NCBI RefSeq assembly: GCF_039522585.1
Contig: NZ_BAAADR010000045.1
Strand: one strand, 5' to 3'
DNA: 64,000 nucleotides
Source of the DNA: Bisbaumannia salifodinae
GTDB lineage: Bacteria; Pseudomonadota; Gammaproteobacteria; Pseudomonadales; Halomonadaceae
Positions 22,562-31,750 of this stretch are shown piece after piece (position 1 is the stretch's first letter; the number at the start of each line of letters is the position of its first letter). The notes beneath the pieces were generated by a model. It did not search any database. It was not told the DNA's origin and saw only the letters and a program-made list of their open reading frames with translations. The position numbers and the translations under genes were made by a program.

Positions 22562-24888
22562 TGGAAATGCGCGCCCTAAAACAGCTCAGCGAGGAAGAAT
22601 TGCTCGAGCTGATGGCTGGGATGGACGACGAGGAGCTGGAAGAGCTCAAGGACGCCATGGAGAAGGCCGAGGCGGAGCGAGTCGCCCGACTCGACGCCCT
22701 GGGCAACGCCCTGGCTCAGCGCCGCGCAGAGGCTATCGCTGCCCGCCATACCTCTGGCATTGAGGAAGAGTGGCTCCAAGACGAGGAGTTCTACGAGGGC
22801 ATTGATGACGCGAATCGCGGCGAGAATGCTGCATGGTCGTCCAAGCCGCCCGGGCAAGAGACGATTGACGCCGACGACACCTCTTCGACCATCTTCCTGA
22901 ACGTAACCGGCACCTACTGCGATGCAGCGAGTGCCAGCCTGGCCGACATGCTGCTGCCCACCGATGACAGCGCGTGGCAGTTGGAGCCCACGCCAGTCGC
23001 GGAGCTGATCCCCTTCGCCGAGGGCGATATCCCGCCGCAAGTCAGGCAGCAGATTGCCTCCGAAGCTCAGGGGCGGCCGCCGGAAGAGGTTGAGGCGCAC
23101 GTAGCGCGCAAAGAGCAAGAGATTGCTGCCGAGGCACGCCGGATTCTCGATGAAGCCAAAGACAAGGCCGGGGCTGCCCAGAAGCGCATCGAGGACTGGC
23201 ACGTCGAGTGCCAATACCACGCCGAGGTGCGCAAGGTCATTGAGGACGCCGCTAAGGTGGGCTCTGGGGTGCTCAAAGGCCCCTTCCCGATGCGCAAGCG
23301 CCATGTGGCCTATGTCGATGGCGGACTGGTTATCCAGGAGGAGATCAAGCCGGTCTCCAAGCGCATTGATTACCGGAACCTGTACCCCGATGGCGGCTGT
23401 GGTGACAGCATCCACAACGGCTCGTTCGTGTTCGAGCGGGACGACATCACCGAGAAGCAGTTGCGTGAGCTGATTGGCTCTCCCGGCTACGACGAGGGGC
23501 AGATTCTCGCGGTGCTGGATGAAGGCCCCGCTGAGGCCGGCAAGGTCCACCAGGAGGTGGGCGACATGCGCCGGCGCGAGACCAAATCGCTGTACGAGAT
23601 ATGGTATTACCACGGCGACCTGAAGAAGGACGACCTCGAGTCCGCTGGCTGCGAGTGTGACGACGAGACCCCCGACACTGTCCCCGCGCAGATCACCATG
23701 GTTAACAACCGGGTGATCAAGGCCACGATGAACCCGCTGGACACCGGCGAGTTCCCTTATGACGTAATGGTCTGGAAGAAGCGCAACGGCATGCCTTGGG
23801 GCGTGGGTATCGCGCGTCTGATCCGCACCCCGCAGCGCATGATCAACGGCGCGGCTCGCAACTTGATGGACAACGCCGGCCTGGCTGGCGGACCGATGTG
23901 GGCATTCAAACCCGGCATTCTCGAGCCTATGGACGGGGTGGCCGAGCTCGCCCCTCGCAAGGGCTGGATCGCATCGGAGGACGCCGACCTGGAGGACCTG
24001 TCCCGGGCGTTCAGCTACTTCAAGCTCGACATGATGGTCAACGAGCTCCAGGCGATCATCTATCTCGGCCTCAAGATGGCTGAGGACGTCACCGGGTTGC
24101 CGATGATCATGCAGGGCCAGATGGGCGCCCAGAAGCTCGATACCCTGGGCCAGACTCAGCTCCTCAACAACAACGCCAACATCGTGCGCCGACGCATTGC
24201 GCGACTTTTCGATGACCTAGTGACCGAGCCTCACGTGCGCCGTTACTACGCCTACCTACTCCAGTACGGTGAGGACGACGAGAAAGGCGAGTTTGTGATC
24301 GATGCCCGCGGCTCCTCTAACCTCGTCGAGCGTGCGGTGCAGAAAGAGAAGACGATGGAATGGCTGCAACTCTCGCAGAACCCCATTTTCGGCATTGACC
24401 CCAAGCGCGTGGCCAAGGAGCTGCTTCGCGCCGACAAGTTCGATCCCAAGGCGTTCGAGTTCGACGACGAGGAGTGGCGCGAGATCGTCACCAAGCTTTC
24501 TCAGCCGCAAGACGATGCCGGCATGCAGGCCAAGATGGCCCAGCTTGAGCTCAAACAGGCGGAGCTACAAGCCAAGCATGAGCAATGGCAGGTCGAAGAG
24601 CAGCGCAAGGCCCAGCAGCAACAGTTTGATCAGCAGTACAAGGCCGCAGAGTTGCAGAGTGATCAGGAGATTGCCCGACAGAAGATGGCATCCGAGCAGG
24701 GCGTCACGCTGGCCCAGCTTGAAGCCAAGCTCGGGATCGAATCCCAGAAGCTGGAGGCTGAGATGCAGAAGACCTCCGCCCAGTTGCAGAACCAGCGCGA
24801 CCTCGAGGCAGCCAAGCTCACCGACTCGCAGAACGAGCGCCAGGCGCGCCGAGAGAATATGGACAATGGCTACGACTCCTGGGGGTGA
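22558..24888 (+). CDS. portal protein
   Basis: 776 residues. An acidic N-terminal coiled coil (EEELLELMAGMDDEELEELK) is followed by the podovirus portal pattern: DDTSSTIFLNVTGTYCDAAS, YRNLYPDGGCG, GVGIARLIRTPQRMINGAAR and DTLGQTQLLNNNANIVRRRI. The C-terminal 130 residues are Gln/Lys/Glu-rich coiled coil, probably the barrel. Positioned right after the terminase. It forms the dodecameric DNA channel of the head. Confidence 0.85.
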   Translation: MMEMRALKQLSEEELLELMAGMDDEELEELKDAMEKAEAERVARLDALGNALAQRRAEAIAARHTSGIEEEWLQDEEFYEGIDDANRGENAAWSSKPPGQETIDADDTSSTIFLNVTGTYCDAASASLADMLLPTDDSAWQLEPTPVAELIPFAEGDIPPQVRQQIASEAQGRPPEEVEAHVARKEQEIAAEARRILDEAKDKAGAAQKRIEDWHVECQYHAEVRKVIEDAAKVGSGVLKGPFPMRKRHVAYVDGGLVIQEEIKPVSKRIDYRNLYPDGGCGDSIHNGSFVFERDDITEKQLRELIGSPGYDEGQILAVLDEGPAEAGKVHQEVGDMRRRETKSLYEIWYYHGDLKKDDLESAGCECDDETPDTVPAQITMVNNRVIKATMNPLDTGEFPYDVMVWKKRNGMPWGVGIARLIRTPQRMINGAARNLMDNAGLAGGPMWAFKPGILEPMDGVAELAPRKGWIASEDADLEDLSRAFSYFKLDMMVNELQAIIYLGLKMAEDVTGLPMIMQGQMGAQKLDTLGQTQLLNNNANIVRRRIARLFDDLVTEPHVRRYYAYLLQYGEDDEKGEFVIDARGSSNLVERAVQKEKTMEWLQLSQNPIFGIDPKRVAKELLRADKFDPKAFEFDDEEWREIVTKLSQPQDDAGMQAKMAQLELKQAELQAKHEQWQVEEQRKAQQQQFDQQYKAAELQSDQEIARQKMASEQGVTLAQLEAKLGIESQKLEAEMQKTSAQLQNQRDLEAAKLTDSQNERQARRENMDNGYDSWG

Positions 24889-24889
24889 T

Positions 24890-25108
24890 ATGACATTATT
24901 CGACGCCAGGGGCCGCAAGATGCGCCCCGCCACAGCGACCGCAAAAGCGGTCGTTTTTGTTTCTGAGGACGGCGAGAGTTGGACCCCAGTCATGGCCTAT
25001 AACGTCCCCGAATCCATCAAAGCGCTGGATGCCATGTCCTGGATGCTGCAAGGCGAGATCCTCGAGACAGCCGGCGGCAAACTCTACCGTGCCGAGTCCG
25101 CGCAATGA
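24890..25108 (+). CDS. hypothetical small protein (72 aa)
   Basis: Begins MTLFDARGRKMRPATATAKA, one base after the portal stop. No family recognised; short, lies between portal and scaffold genes and overlaps the next start. Confidence 0.6.
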   Translation: MTLFDARGRKMRPATATAKAVVFVSEDGESWTPVMAYNVPESIKALDAMSWMLQGEILETAGGKLYRAESAQ

Positions 25109-25332
25109 TCCATCCCTTCAGCGAGATCGATAAGACGCAAGCCTGGTTCAAGAAGCTGCACGACTCCCTCGAAGCAAAGCTGGCCAAGCTGCGCGAGAAG
25201 AATGACGCTGACCGCGGTCCGGTCGATACCGCGCATCTCCGTGGCCAGATTGCCGTCCTGAGGGAGTTGCTCAATGACATGAGTGACAAGCCGACCCCGC
25301 AAGCGCCCGCGCGCCGCAACCCGTACCAATAA
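25105..25332 (+). CDS. hypothetical coiled-coil protein (75 aa)
   Basis: Helical, charged (IDKTQAWFKKLHDSLEAKLA), ends Pro-rich (KPTPQAPARRNPYQ). Head-gene context suggests a minor assembly protein. No known domain. Confidence 0.6.
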   Translation: MIHPFSEIDKTQAWFKKLHDSLEAKLAKLREKNDADRGPVDTAHLRGQIAVLRELLNDMSDKPTPQAPARRNPYQ

Positions 25333-25351
25333 GCCGCAAGGTGATAAAAAT

Positions 25352-26275
25352 ATGTCCACCGAAGTGACCAACCAAGACGACCTGACGCCCGAGCAGATCG
25401 AGGAGCAGGAAGAAGCTGCATTCCTCTCGGCCAGCCGGGGTGAAGAGCCGCCGCCTGTGTCCGAGGAAGCGCGTCGTGAAGGCGATGCCGAGGTGGACGA
25501 CCAGGGCGAGAATCGAGAAGTCGCCGCCGAGGCAGAAGAGGGCGACGGAGAGTCGTCAGAAGTATCTGTCGACGATGAATTGGCCAACCTTTCACCTTCC
25601 ACTATCGCGAAGCTGGAAGAACGGCTGATGAGCCAGATGGAGCAACGTCTGTCTGGCAGGCTTCGTAACATCGAGGGCCACATTGGCGGACTCAAGCACA
25701 ACCTGACACAGCTCTCGGCCGCCTCCAAGGCCGCCAGGGAGCAAGGTAGCGAGGCCCCCAGCAAAGCCCAGATCAACGAGGCCATGCAGAGCGGAGAGAA
25801 GCTCAAGGCGCTGAAGGACGACTTCCCGGAATGGGCAGAGGCCTTACAGGAAGGGTTGGACGCCGTGGCGAGCCGAATCCCGCAGATTGACGAGCAGGCG
25901 CTTAACCAGCGCTTTCAATCCACCGAACAGGCCGCGCAGGAGCAAATGCGCACCGCTCGACAACTGGCCCGACTGGACAACGCGTATCCCGATTGGGAGC
26001 AGACCGTCCAGACCGACGCCTTTCAGAACTGGCTGGCCAATCAGCCGGAAGATATCCAGCAGAAAACATCCAGCGAGAACGCTGCCGACGCCATCGCCGT
26101 GCTTGATGCATTCCAAGAGCACACCAAGGCCTCGGCCCCTGATCTGACCGCTCAAAGCCGCCAGAAAACCAGGCTGGAAAGCGCCATCACCCCCACCACC
26201 GGTGGCCAAGTGACCCGGCGACAACCGAAAACCGAGCACGAAGAGTTCCTCGAGGCTTTCAACAGCCGAGGATAA
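25352..26275 (+). CDS. scaffolding protein
   Basis: 307 residues, very acidic N-terminal half (EEQEEAAFLSASRGEEPP) and long coiled coils (residues 80-200), no enzymatic motif. Composition and place directly before the major capsid gene are those of podovirus scaffolds, which shape the procapsid and then leave. Start chosen at MSTEVTNQDD behind AAGGTGATAAAAAT. Confidence 0.75.
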   Translation: MSTEVTNQDDLTPEQIEEQEEAAFLSASRGEEPPPVSEEARREGDAEVDDQGENREVAAEAEEGDGESSEVSVDDELANLSPSTIAKLEERLMSQMEQRLSGRLRNIEGHIGGLKHNLTQLSAASKAAREQGSEAPSKAQINEAMQSGEKLKALKDDFPEWAEALQEGLDAVASRIPQIDEQALNQRFQSTEQAAQEQMRTARQLARLDNAYPDWEQTVQTDAFQNWLANQPEDIQQKTSSENAADAIAVLDAFQEHTKASAPDLTAQSRQKTRLESAITPTTGGQVTRRQPKTEHEEFLEAFNSRG

Positions 26276-26293
26276 TCAGACCAGGAGGCCAAC

Positions 26294-27334
26294 ATGGCTA
26301 CCCAGAACTACTCCACCGCGACTCCGCGGATTGGCAAGCTTAAGGGCGAGATCCTCAAGCATGCCGTACCGGTCACCGCCCTCGGCATGAGCGGCGATCA
26401 GAAGAAGGTTGGCAAGAACCAGTCCGACACCGTGATCTACCGTCGCTGGCTGCCGAAAGGTGGTGCGACCACCAACGCGACCACCATCAACCAGTGGTCC
26501 GTGGACGCCAACGACCACATCACCACTGAGGGCGTCACCCCGACAGCCGACACCCTGTCGCCGCAAGACATCACCGTGCAGCTCCAGCAGTACGCCTGCC
26601 TGTACAGCTACTCCGACAAGACTGCCGACCTCTACGAGGACAAGATCCCCGATGAGATGAAGCAGCAGGTCGGCGAGCGCATGGGCCTGGTGCGCGAGAT
26701 GATCGACTACGGTGCGCTGAAGGGCTGCACCAACAAGTTCTACGCTGGCGGCACCTCCCGCGCCACCGTGGACGAGGCGATCTCTCTCAACCTGCTGCGC
26801 AAGGTCACCCGCTCCATCAAGGGTAACCGCGGCCGCCCGGTGACCAAGGTTCTGTCCGCGTCTGCGGATTACAACACCGCCCCGGTCGAGCAGGGCTATA
26901 TCGTCTACGTCCACACCGACGGCGAGAACGATATCCGCAACCTGCCGGGCTTCATCGCTACTGCGGAATACGGTACCCGCAAGGTACTCCATGAGTGCGA
27001 GATCGGCAGCGTCGAGAACTTCCGGTTCATCGTGTCGCCGGAGCTCAACCCGATCATCGATGCGGGCGCGGCCGTCGGCACCACCGGTCTGCAATCCACC
27101 GGTGGCTCCAACATCGACGTCTACCCCTACATCGTGGTCGCCGCCGATGCCTGGGCCAACGTGGCGCTCCGCGGCATGGGCTCCCTGGACCCCATCCACA
27201 TCCCGGCCAGCAAGCAGGACAAGAGCGATCCGCTCGGTCAGCGCGGCTACCTGGGTGCCAAGTTCTGGAGCGCAGCATTCGTCCAGAACGATGGCTGGAT
27301 GGCAATCGTCGAGGCCGGCACCACCGACCTGTAA
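26294..27334 (+). CDS. major capsid protein, N4 gp56 family
   Basis: 346 residues. The start (NYSTATPRIGKLKGEILKHA), the KNQSDTVIYRRWLP block, and the C-terminal SNIDVYPYIVVAADAWANVA and RGYLGAKFWSAAFVQND segments fit the N4 gp56-type HK97-fold capsid family. An AGGAGG site lies upstream. It builds the icosahedral shell and supports a short-tailed virion. Confidence 0.9.
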   Translation: MATQNYSTATPRIGKLKGEILKHAVPVTALGMSGDQKKVGKNQSDTVIYRRWLPKGGATTNATTINQWSVDANDHITTEGVTPTADTLSPQDITVQLQQYACLYSYSDKTADLYEDKIPDEMKQQVGERMGLVREMIDYGALKGCTNKFYAGGTSRATVDEAISLNLLRKVTRSIKGNRGRPVTKVLSASADYNTAPVEQGYIVYVHTDGENDIRNLPGFIATAEYGTRKVLHECEIGSVENFRFIVSPELNPIIDAGAAVGTTGLQSTGGSNIDVYPYIVVAADAWANVALRGMGSLDPIHIPASKQDKSDPLGQRGYLGAKFWSAAFVQNDGWMAIVEAGTTDL

Positions 27335-27383
27335 CCGGATTGGGGTCGCGACGGCGACCCCTCGCTAACGTGAGGTTCTCCCC

Positions 27384-27854
27384 ATGAGCAACAACCTTTC
27401 CGAGCGTCACTACGGTGGCACGTTCTGCATGTCCAAGGCCGGGCTGGCCGAGGGTACCAACGCCGCGACGATCAAGACTGCGGCACCCAACGGCGCCGGC
27501 ACCGATTACTGCATCGACGGCGTCCTCTACCACAAGGCGGATACCGACAACATCGCCATGACTGCGCTCGCCGAGCAGGCGGACAACACCACTTGCCTGT
27601 ACCTGGTGCAGATCAATGCCAGTGGCACTGTGTCCCTGGTCAAGGGCGACGAGGTCGCTACCGAGGATCTGGCCAACGACGAGGTGATTGCCCAGTGGCC
27701 CGAGCCCTCGGCAGATAACTGTCCCCTGGGCGGCTTCCGCATCGTCACTAGTGGCAGTACCTTCACGTCGGGCACCACCGACCTGGGCGCCGCCAACATC
27801 ACCGACACCTTCTACGACTTCTTCGCCGTGCCTCCGGCCGGCCTGCTGGCGTAG
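27384..27854 (+). CDS. putative capsid-associated protein (156 aa)
   Basis: Follows the capsid gene after 49 bases. Beta-rich (GTDYCIDGVLYHKADTDNIA; TCLYLVQINASGTVSLVKGD), with a terminator directly after it. Resembles proteins found beside N4 gp56-type capsids in many prophages; probably decoration or head completion. Confidence 0.6.
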   Translation: MSNNLSERHYGGTFCMSKAGLAEGTNAATIKTAAPNGAGTDYCIDGVLYHKADTDNIAMTALAEQADNTTCLYLVQINASGTVSLVKGDEVATEDLANDEVIAQWPEPSADNCPLGGFRIVTSGSTFTSGTTDLGAANITDTFYDFFAVPPAGLLA

Positions 27855-27875
27855 TCCTGACCACCTCGACATAAC

Positions 27876-27899
27876 AGCCCGCTTCGGCGGGCTTTTCTT
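27876..27899 (+). terminator. intrinsic terminator
   Basis: AGCCCGC-ttcg-GCGGGCT followed by TTTCTTC, after the capsid-associated gene. It should reduce transcription of tail genes relative to capsid. Confidence 0.85.
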
Positions 27900-27920
27900 C
27901 GACAAACTGAGGTATTCACC

Positions 27921-28241
27921 ATGGCTCGTTTATTCGGCAAGCAAGACAACCTCACCGTCACCGACAAGCTGCGCCTTGGCAAAGACTCCAAGATGAAGCT
28001 GGGCAATGCCGACGGATCTGAATCCGAGGTTACCGTTGCGGAGATCAAGAAGCTGGCCGGCACCGGTGCGACCATCGCCTCCGGGACCACCCAAGCCAAG
28101 ATCACCGATGCCTCCACCGCTCATGCGCTCAACGCCACATTCAGCGACACCGAGGTGGAAGCGGCGCTGGATGCGCTGGGCACCAAGATCAACACCCTCA
28201 TCGACGCGCTCGAGGCATTCAAGGTCTCCTCGACCAGCTAA
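27921..28241 (+). CDS. putative head-fibre-like protein (106 aa)
   Basis: Begins MARLFGKQDNLTVTDKLRLG; the C-terminal DTEVEAALDALGTKINTLID helix resembles trimerising ends of small phage head or fibre proteins. It is flanked by two strong terminators, so it may be transcribed as a separate abundant message. Confidence 0.55.
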   Translation: MARLFGKQDNLTVTDKLRLGKDSKMKLGNADGSESEVTVAEIKKLAGTGATIASGTTQAKITDASTAHALNATFSDTEVEAALDALGTKINTLIDALEAFKVSSTS

Positions 28242-28265
28242 CCCCCCCCTAGCCATTCACTTCTT

Positions 28266-28290
28266 GGCCGCCTTCGGGCGGTCTTTTTTA
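28266..28290 (+). terminator. intrinsic terminator
   Basis: GGCCGCC-ttcg-GGCGGTC followed by TTTTTTA. Second strong terminator within 400 bases, bracketing the 106-residue gene. Confidence 0.85.
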
Positions 28291-28306
28291 TGCCCGGAGA
28301 CAATAT

Positions 28307-28969
28307 ATGGCACGCCCACGCAGCACCGCCAACAAGGCCAGTCAAGCCGAAACAGGGCCGCAGGAGGATGCCAAGCAGGAGGATGTCCTTAAGGCTGGCG
28401 CCCACCTCGAGGAGTTGCGCCAAGCCAACGAGGAGTTCAACTCGGAAAACGAGCGCCTACGTGCTCAGTTGGCCGAGATGGAGCAGCGCATGGCCAAGAA
28501 CACCCCTGTGACCCGCGAGCAGCGCCTGGAGACCGGCGAGCATCAAGTCGGGCAGGACGGCACCGCGGCGTTCGATGGCGACACCCTCATCAAGCCGGAA
28601 ACCCGCACGCTCGACGACCCCAATCTGATCAAGAAGGCTGAGATCCTCAAGTTCATGGAAGAGCCGGTGACCGTCGAGATTAGCGAGGTCTCCGACGAAA
28701 ACGCCGACCACGGATTCATCATCCATGTCAACGGCAAGAGTGAGCCCTTCCGGCAAGGGGAGCGCAAGACCGTCAAGCGCTACTTCGTGGAAGGCCTGGC
28801 CCGGGCCAAGCGCACTGGATACAAAAACCAGCTGGTCGTCGATCCCGTTACTGGCGACCAGGAGTACGAATACCCGTCGAAGACCGGCCTGCGTTATCCG
28901 TTCAGCGTGGTCCATGACCCCAACCCCCGTGGAGCCGATTGGCTCAAGGCAGTTCTGCGTCAACCGTAA
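28307..28969 (+). CDS. putative structural protein (220 aa)
   Basis: N-terminal coiled coil (LEELRQANEEFNSENERLRA), then a globular part (PVTVEISEVSDENADHGFII) with a C-terminal DPVTGDQEYEYPSKTG segment. No named family. Lies between capsid and adaptor genes. Confidence 0.6.
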   Translation: MARPRSTANKASQAETGPQEDAKQEDVLKAGAHLEELRQANEEFNSENERLRAQLAEMEQRMAKNTPVTREQRLETGEHQVGQDGTAAFDGDTLIKPETRTLDDPNLIKKAEILKFMEEPVTVEISEVSDENADHGFIIHVNGKSEPFRQGERKTVKRYFVEGLARAKRTGYKNQLVVDPVTGDQEYEYPSKTGLRYPFSVVHDPNPRGADWLKAVLRQP

Positions 28970-29000
28970 GCCCGCCCTCCATCCGCGCTGAGAGTCACCC

Positions 29001-29696
29001 ATGACCTACTTGGAACTAGTCCAGCGTCTCCGCCAGGAGACAAATTATGCTAATACCGGGCCGACGTCTGTCGCCGGCCAAAGCGGGGATCATGCTCGAG
29101 CAGTGTCGTGGGTGGCAGACGCATATACCGAGATCCAGAACCGGCACCCTTGGCGGTGGTTGCGCAAGGAGTTCACGCTCACCACGTCCGCATCAGTCGA
29201 TACCTACGACTTCACCTCGGCACTGGATGGTGGTGTTGCGATCTCGCGTTTCAAGTCCTGGCATTTTGGTGACATCTACAACCCGCCGAAGAGCTACTTG
29301 GAATCTGCCGGTGTGGGGAGCGAGTCACGGATGCTCTTTGTGCCCTGGGCCTATTTCCGCTCCATCTATCGCATCGGTAGCCAGCCGACCGGCGCTCCTC
29401 GCTTCATCACGATTGACCCAAACGACAACATCGTCGTCGGTCCAAAGCCGGACGCTGCCTACGTGATTACTGGCGAATACAACCGCTCTGCGCAGGTGCT
29501 ATCTGACAATGACGACGTGCCGGAGATGCCCAGCGATTACCACATGCTGATCGTCTACCAGGCGATGGAGGACTTCGGCCTGTATGACGCGGCCACCGAG
29601 ATCCTGAGTCGCTCTCGCACCAAGGGTCGGCGGCTGATGCGGCAGCTCGAGGGCACTCAGATGCCCAAGATGCGCATGACAGGGCCGATGGCATGA
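29001..29696 (+). CDS. head-tail adaptor (gp11-like)
   Basis: 231 residues. TYLELVQRLRQETNYANTGP at the start, WVADAYTEIQNRHPWRWLRK, and the C-terminal MPSDYHMLIVYQAMEDFGLY block are typical of podovirus adaptor or tail tubular A-type proteins bound below the portal. The stop overlaps the next gene. Confidence 0.75.
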   Translation: MTYLELVQRLRQETNYANTGPTSVAGQSGDHARAVSWVADAYTEIQNRHPWRWLRKEFTLTTSASVDTYDFTSALDGGVAISRFKSWHFGDIYNPPKSYLESAGVGSESRMLFVPWAYFRSIYRIGSQPTGAPRFITIDPNDNIVVGPKPDAAYVITGEYNRSAQVLSDNDDVPEMPSDYHMLIVYQAMEDFGLYDAATEILSRSRTKGRRLMRQLEGTQMPKMRMTGPMA

Positions 29697-31750
29697 GGAT
29701 GCCGCAAAAGCAGGCCGACATCGTTCCGTTGCATGGCGGCATCGATCAGGCTTCTACCGTGCTCAATATCAAGCCAGGCTCAGCCCTGGACTTGATCAAC
29801 TTCGAGCCCGAGCTAGAAGGCGGGTATAGGCGCATCGCCGGCTATGAGCGCGTTGACGGGCGTGCCGCGCCTTCCGATGCGCTGTACTACACCGTCGAAG
29901 TGGTGGATTCCTCGGGGATTGCTGTTGGCGCCACGCTGACCGGCGGCACCTCTGGCGCTACCTCACAGGTTGTGATCAAGGATGACGCCACGAATACCCT
30001 GGGCGTCACCGCGCTGTCTGGGAGCTATACGCTCAACGAGGCCGCCAATGGCACAACGATCACCGCAGTAGAGGTGCTCAACGGCCAGGATGACAATGAC
30101 ACCAGCGACATCTGGCAGATGGCGGCTGAGGACTACTACCGCAATCTGATTGGCGCCGTCCCTGGGGATGGCGATGCGCTGTACGCCTTCCAGTTCGGCG
30201 CCACAAGATACGCCTTCAGGGCCGACGCCGGCACGGTCAAGCTCTACAAGTCCTCCGCCACTGGCTGGACGCTGGTTCCGTTCTTCGATGTGCTGTTCTT
30301 CGATGGCGGCACCATGGCAGAGGGCGAGATCACCGCAGGCACGGTGATTAATGGCGCGACGTCAGGGGCGCAGGGCACCGTCAAGGTGTTCGTCAAGAAT
30401 GCCGGCTCCTACGGCACCAATGCCTCGGGCTACATGGTCCTCGACGTCACCACCGGCACCTTCCAGGACAATGAAGACCTGACGGTTTCCGCGTCGATCA
30501 AGGCCAAGGCCGACGGCGCCAGCACTGCCATTACCCTGGCGACCGGCGGCACCTTCCAGCACATCACCCACAACTTCTATGCCACTGCCACCGGCAAGGC
30601 GGTTTACGGCTGCGACGGCGTCAACCCGGCATGGGAGTTCGACGGCACCATCCTTACCCCGATCTATTACCCGGCGCCAGACGAGAATCCGTCGTGGAAC
30701 AAGCCACTGTTCGTTGTGGCGCACAAGATGCACCTATTCCTGGCCTATGAGCCAGGCACTCTGGCCCACAGCTCCATCGGGGATCCGCTGGTGTTCTCGG
30801 CCATCCTTGGCGCCGGGGAGTTTGGCCTCGGTGATGAGCCCACCGGCATGGCATCCCGGGCCGGCGAGGTGCTCGCCATCTACACCAGGAGCAAGACCTA
30901 CGGCCTATATGGCAGTAGCGCCGCCGACTGGGATCTCAAGATGATCTCCGAGACGTTCGGCGCCAAGCCGTACACGGTGCAAGAGATCGGCACGGTATAT
31001 GCACTGGATGACAAGGGCATCGCTCCGCTGGAGAGGGTGCAGGCCTTCGGCGACTTCGAGTCGGCAACCGTATCTCGATACGTCCGCGAGATCCTTAATG
31101 CGAACAGGGGCAAAGTACTCGGCTCGGTTACGGTCAAAGAGCGCAACCAATACCGTCTGCACTTTACCGACGGCCGCGCTCTGGTTATGACCTTCGACAG
31201 CTATGTCGGCTCGGACTACCCGGCGTTTTCTGTGATCAGTTATTCGGACACACCGACATTTGTTTCGTCATCTCAGAACGCCAGCGGCGACGAAGTGGTT
31301 TTGTTCGGCGACTCGGCCGGGTTCATATACCAGGCTGAGCGAGGATACAGCTTCGACGGCGACGCGATAGAGTTTGTATACAGGACGCCGTTTCTCAACC
31401 AAAGATCTCCACACATCCGAAAAACCTATCGAGACCTGTATGTCGATGTCGAGGCAGATCACCCCTTCAGCATGTCGGTGACCTTCGACCTCTCTTTCTC
31501 CGAGATATATAGTGCTTCCAACGGCCTTCAGTCGTTTGGCTTCGCAGGAGGAGGCGGCTACTGGAATGACTCAAACTGGGATGAATTTCGCTGGGATGCC
31601 GAGGTGTTCAGCTCGCGCGGCGTGCCTATCGCAGGCTCGGGGCGGAACATCTCACTTCTGTTCTACGGCAATTCGAAATTCATCCGGCCATTCACAATCC
31701 AAACCCTAGAACTTCACTACCTGGCGCGCCGACTGAGACGAGGCAGATAA
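29693..31750 (+). CDS. tail nozzle or hub protein (685 aa)
   Basis: Large beta-rich protein starting MRMPQKQADIVPLHGGIDQA, followed by repeated Gly/Thr segments and EVLAIYTRSKTYGLYGSSAA and IGTVYALDDKGIAPLERVQA, a beta-propeller-like pattern seen in podovirus nozzle proteins. It follows the adaptor, so it probably forms the short tail tube end. Confidence 0.65.
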   Translation: MRMPQKQADIVPLHGGIDQASTVLNIKPGSALDLINFEPELEGGYRRIAGYERVDGRAAPSDALYYTVEVVDSSGIAVGATLTGGTSGATSQVVIKDDATNTLGVTALSGSYTLNEAANGTTITAVEVLNGQDDNDTSDIWQMAAEDYYRNLIGAVPGDGDALYAFQFGATRYAFRADAGTVKLYKSSATGWTLVPFFDVLFFDGGTMAEGEITAGTVINGATSGAQGTVKVFVKNAGSYGTNASGYMVLDVTTGTFQDNEDLTVSASIKAKADGASTAITLATGGTFQHITHNFYATATGKAVYGCDGVNPAWEFDGTILTPIYYPAPDENPSWNKPLFVVAHKMHLFLAYEPGTLAHSSIGDPLVFSAILGAGEFGLGDEPTGMASRAGEVLAIYTRSKTYGLYGSSAADWDLKMISETFGAKPYTVQEIGTVYALDDKGIAPLERVQAFGDFESATVSRYVREILNANRGKVLGSVTVKERNQYRLHFTDGRALVMTFDSYVGSDYPAFSVISYSDTPTFVSSSQNASGDEVVLFGDSAGFIYQAERGYSFDGDAIEFVYRTPFLNQRSPHIRKTYRDLYVDVEADHPFSMSVTFDLSFSEIYSASNGLQSFGFAGGGGYWNDSNWDEFRWDAEVFSSRGVPIAGSGRNISLLFYGNSKFIRPFTIQTLELHYLARRLRRGR

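Noticed and set aside
22576..23613. 345-codon minus-strand frame inside the portal gene
   Set aside because: Antisense to the portal reading frame, no ribosome site, and no recognisable product.
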